A stretch of DNA of 6,382 nt. Origin: DATJYV01 sp035499415. GTDB taxonomy: Bacteria > Bacteroidota > Ignavibacteria > UBA10030. The notes under the pieces are model-generated. The model did not search any database. It worked only from the letters and a program-made list of their open reading frames with translations, and was not told the DNA's origin. Position numbers and translations under genes: made by a program. The stretch lies in assembly GCA_035499415.1 (NCBI GenBank), contig DATJYV010000104.1, positions 1-6,382 on the forward strand, given 5' to 3'. Below, one piece after another: positions 5,579-6,382 of the stretch (position 1 is its first letter; each line of letters begins with the position of its first letter).

Positions 5579-6382
5579 TTACCGGTTCCGGCCAAATTGG
5601 TCGACCGCCAGGCGGATTGCCCTCGTATGGGCCGGAGTGCTGCCGCAGCACGAACCGACGATGTTTGCTCCTGCGGAAAGAACTCCCGCGACGCGGGAAG
5701 CCATGTTTTCCGGAGACTCCTTGTAGACGGCTTTACCCCCTTCGAGCACCGGCAGGCCGGCGTTGGGCTGAACCATGATGCCCAGATTGCTGTGCTTACG
5801 ATAACTGCGGACAACCCTGTCTGCGGCTCCCATATCCATGCCCGTCCCGCAATTGAGCGCAACGACGTGCGCGCCCTTTTCCTGAACGAACGCCGCCGCC
5901 TTCTCGGGCAATACACCCATCATCGTGACAAAAAATTCCTTGTCGGCCGACAAATCGTAGGCGAGGGAGGCGATGATGCTGGGGGCCCTTGCCTGCCGGG
6001 CTGCGTCGATCGCGAGACCGAGTTCTTCGAGCGATGTTTGTGTTTCGATGATAATGGCATCGGCTCCCGCTTCGACAAGAGCGAGCGCCTGTTCTCTGTA
6101 GGCCTCCGCGGCATCGGCGATTCGAATTTCTCCGTAGGGCTCGAGAATGCCTCCGAGGGGTCCCATGTCCCCGAGAACATAACCCTGACGACCGTCAAAC
6201 GCGTTCCGCGCAATTCGTACTCCGGCTTGATTGATGGCGCGCACCTCGTCGGCGCGTCCGTGGCGGGCAAGCATGAGCCGGCTGGCGCCAAACGTGTTGG
6301 TGATCAAACAATCGGCTCCCGCCTCGGCGTACCGGCGCTGGATATTCAGAATCTTCTCCGGCTCCGAGAGATTCCAGTATTC
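5579..6382 (-). CDS. Homocysteine S-methyltransferase module (MetH N-terminal domain equivalent), 5' end cut by window edge
   Basis: This is the C-terminal 267 residues of a zinc-dependent homocysteine methyltransferase that activates the homocysteine thiolate for methylation. The frame stays open to the right edge, so the true start lies outside; TTG at 6305-6307 is an internal Leu codon, because the residues before it (EYWNLSEPEK, then RRYAEAGADC) are family sequence leading into ITNTFGAS. Roughly 35-40 residues, including the usual DGAMGT stretch, are missing. In the visible part TNTFGAS is at 28-34, GDMGPLGG at 71-78, and the zinc ligands are C178 in ALNCG plus C245-C246 in GSCCGST. The protein stops with TAA at 5579 directly after this domain, with no folate, B12-binding or activation domain fused. 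It is therefore a split-MetH subunit or a stand-alone enzyme. It leads the minus-strand unit visible here, followed by the reductase and the pterin-binding methyltransferase, which favours a corrinoid protein as methyl donor over betaine or S-methylmethionine. Confidence 0.92.
   Translation of the reverse strand, partial: EYWNLSEPEKILNIQRRYAEAGADCLITNTFGASRLMLARHGRADEVRAINQAGVRIARNAFDGRQGYVLGDMGPLGGILEPYGEIRIADAAEAYREQALALVEAGADAIIIETQTSLEELGLAIDAARQARAPSIIASLAYDLSADKEFFVTMMGVLPEKAAAFVQEKGAHVVALNCGTGMDMGAADRVVRSYRKHSNLGIMVQPNAGLPVLEGGKAVYKESPENMASRVAGVLSAGANIVGSCCGSTPAHTRAIRLAVDQFGRNR

Noticed and set aside
6305..6307. TTG as the start of the homocysteine methyltransferase gene
   Set aside because: The frame continues to the window edge with family-typical residues (EYWNL..., AGAD before TNTFGAS), so the gene is cut by the edge.
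1..6382. Mobile elements, CRISPR arrays, tRNA or rRNA
   Set aside because: No transposase or integrase motifs, regularly spaced repeats, or tRNA/rRNA-like sequences were found; coding is dense and metabolic throughout.

Overview
The window is a bacterial chromosomal segment that looks like a pathway locus for one-carbon metabolism. It encodes a split, cobalamin-dependent methionine synthase route together with machinery that would re-reduce the cobalamin when it becomes oxidised. Base composition is moderately GC-rich by eye, and genes are tightly packed and intact. No rRNA, tRNA, mobile element, integrase or CRISPR array is visible. The phylum cannot be fixed from the sequence. A [2Fe-2S] corrinoid activator and a MetF-MetV type reductase both suggest an anaerobic or low-potential, ferredoxin-linked metabolism.

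Plus strand, left half: after a short leader with a plausible sigma70-type promoter come three genes in one transcription unit. They are a RACo/RamA-like (DUF4445) ATP-dependent reductive activator of corrinoid proteins (157-1815), a stand-alone protein resembling the C-terminal activation domain of MetH (1834-2628), and a 108-residue protein of unknown function whose ATG overlaps the preceding stop codon (2625-2951).

Minus strand, right half, converging on the first unit: a homocysteine S-methyltransferase module equivalent to the N-terminal domain of MetH, cut by the right edge (5579-6382); a methylenetetrahydrofolate reductase with a fused C-terminal, cysteine-rich MetV-like domain (4008-5522); and a pterin-binding methyltransferase equivalent to the folate domain of MetH or to AcsE/MeTr (2978-3913). 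Transcription runs from the right edge leftward.

Inferred working model: the reductase makes methyl-tetrahydrofolate, the pterin-binding enzyme passes the methyl group to a corrinoid protein, and the Hcy module passes it to homocysteine to give methionine. The corrinoid-binding protein itself is not in the window and may lie just beyond the right edge or elsewhere. When the cobalamin oxidises to Co(II), the DUF4445 protein, perhaps with the MetH-activation-like protein and the small unknown protein, would restore Co(I). The least understood parts are the activation-domain-like protein, which lacks the usual AdoMet-binding arginine and carries a Cys-rich tail, and the translationally coupled 108-residue protein.
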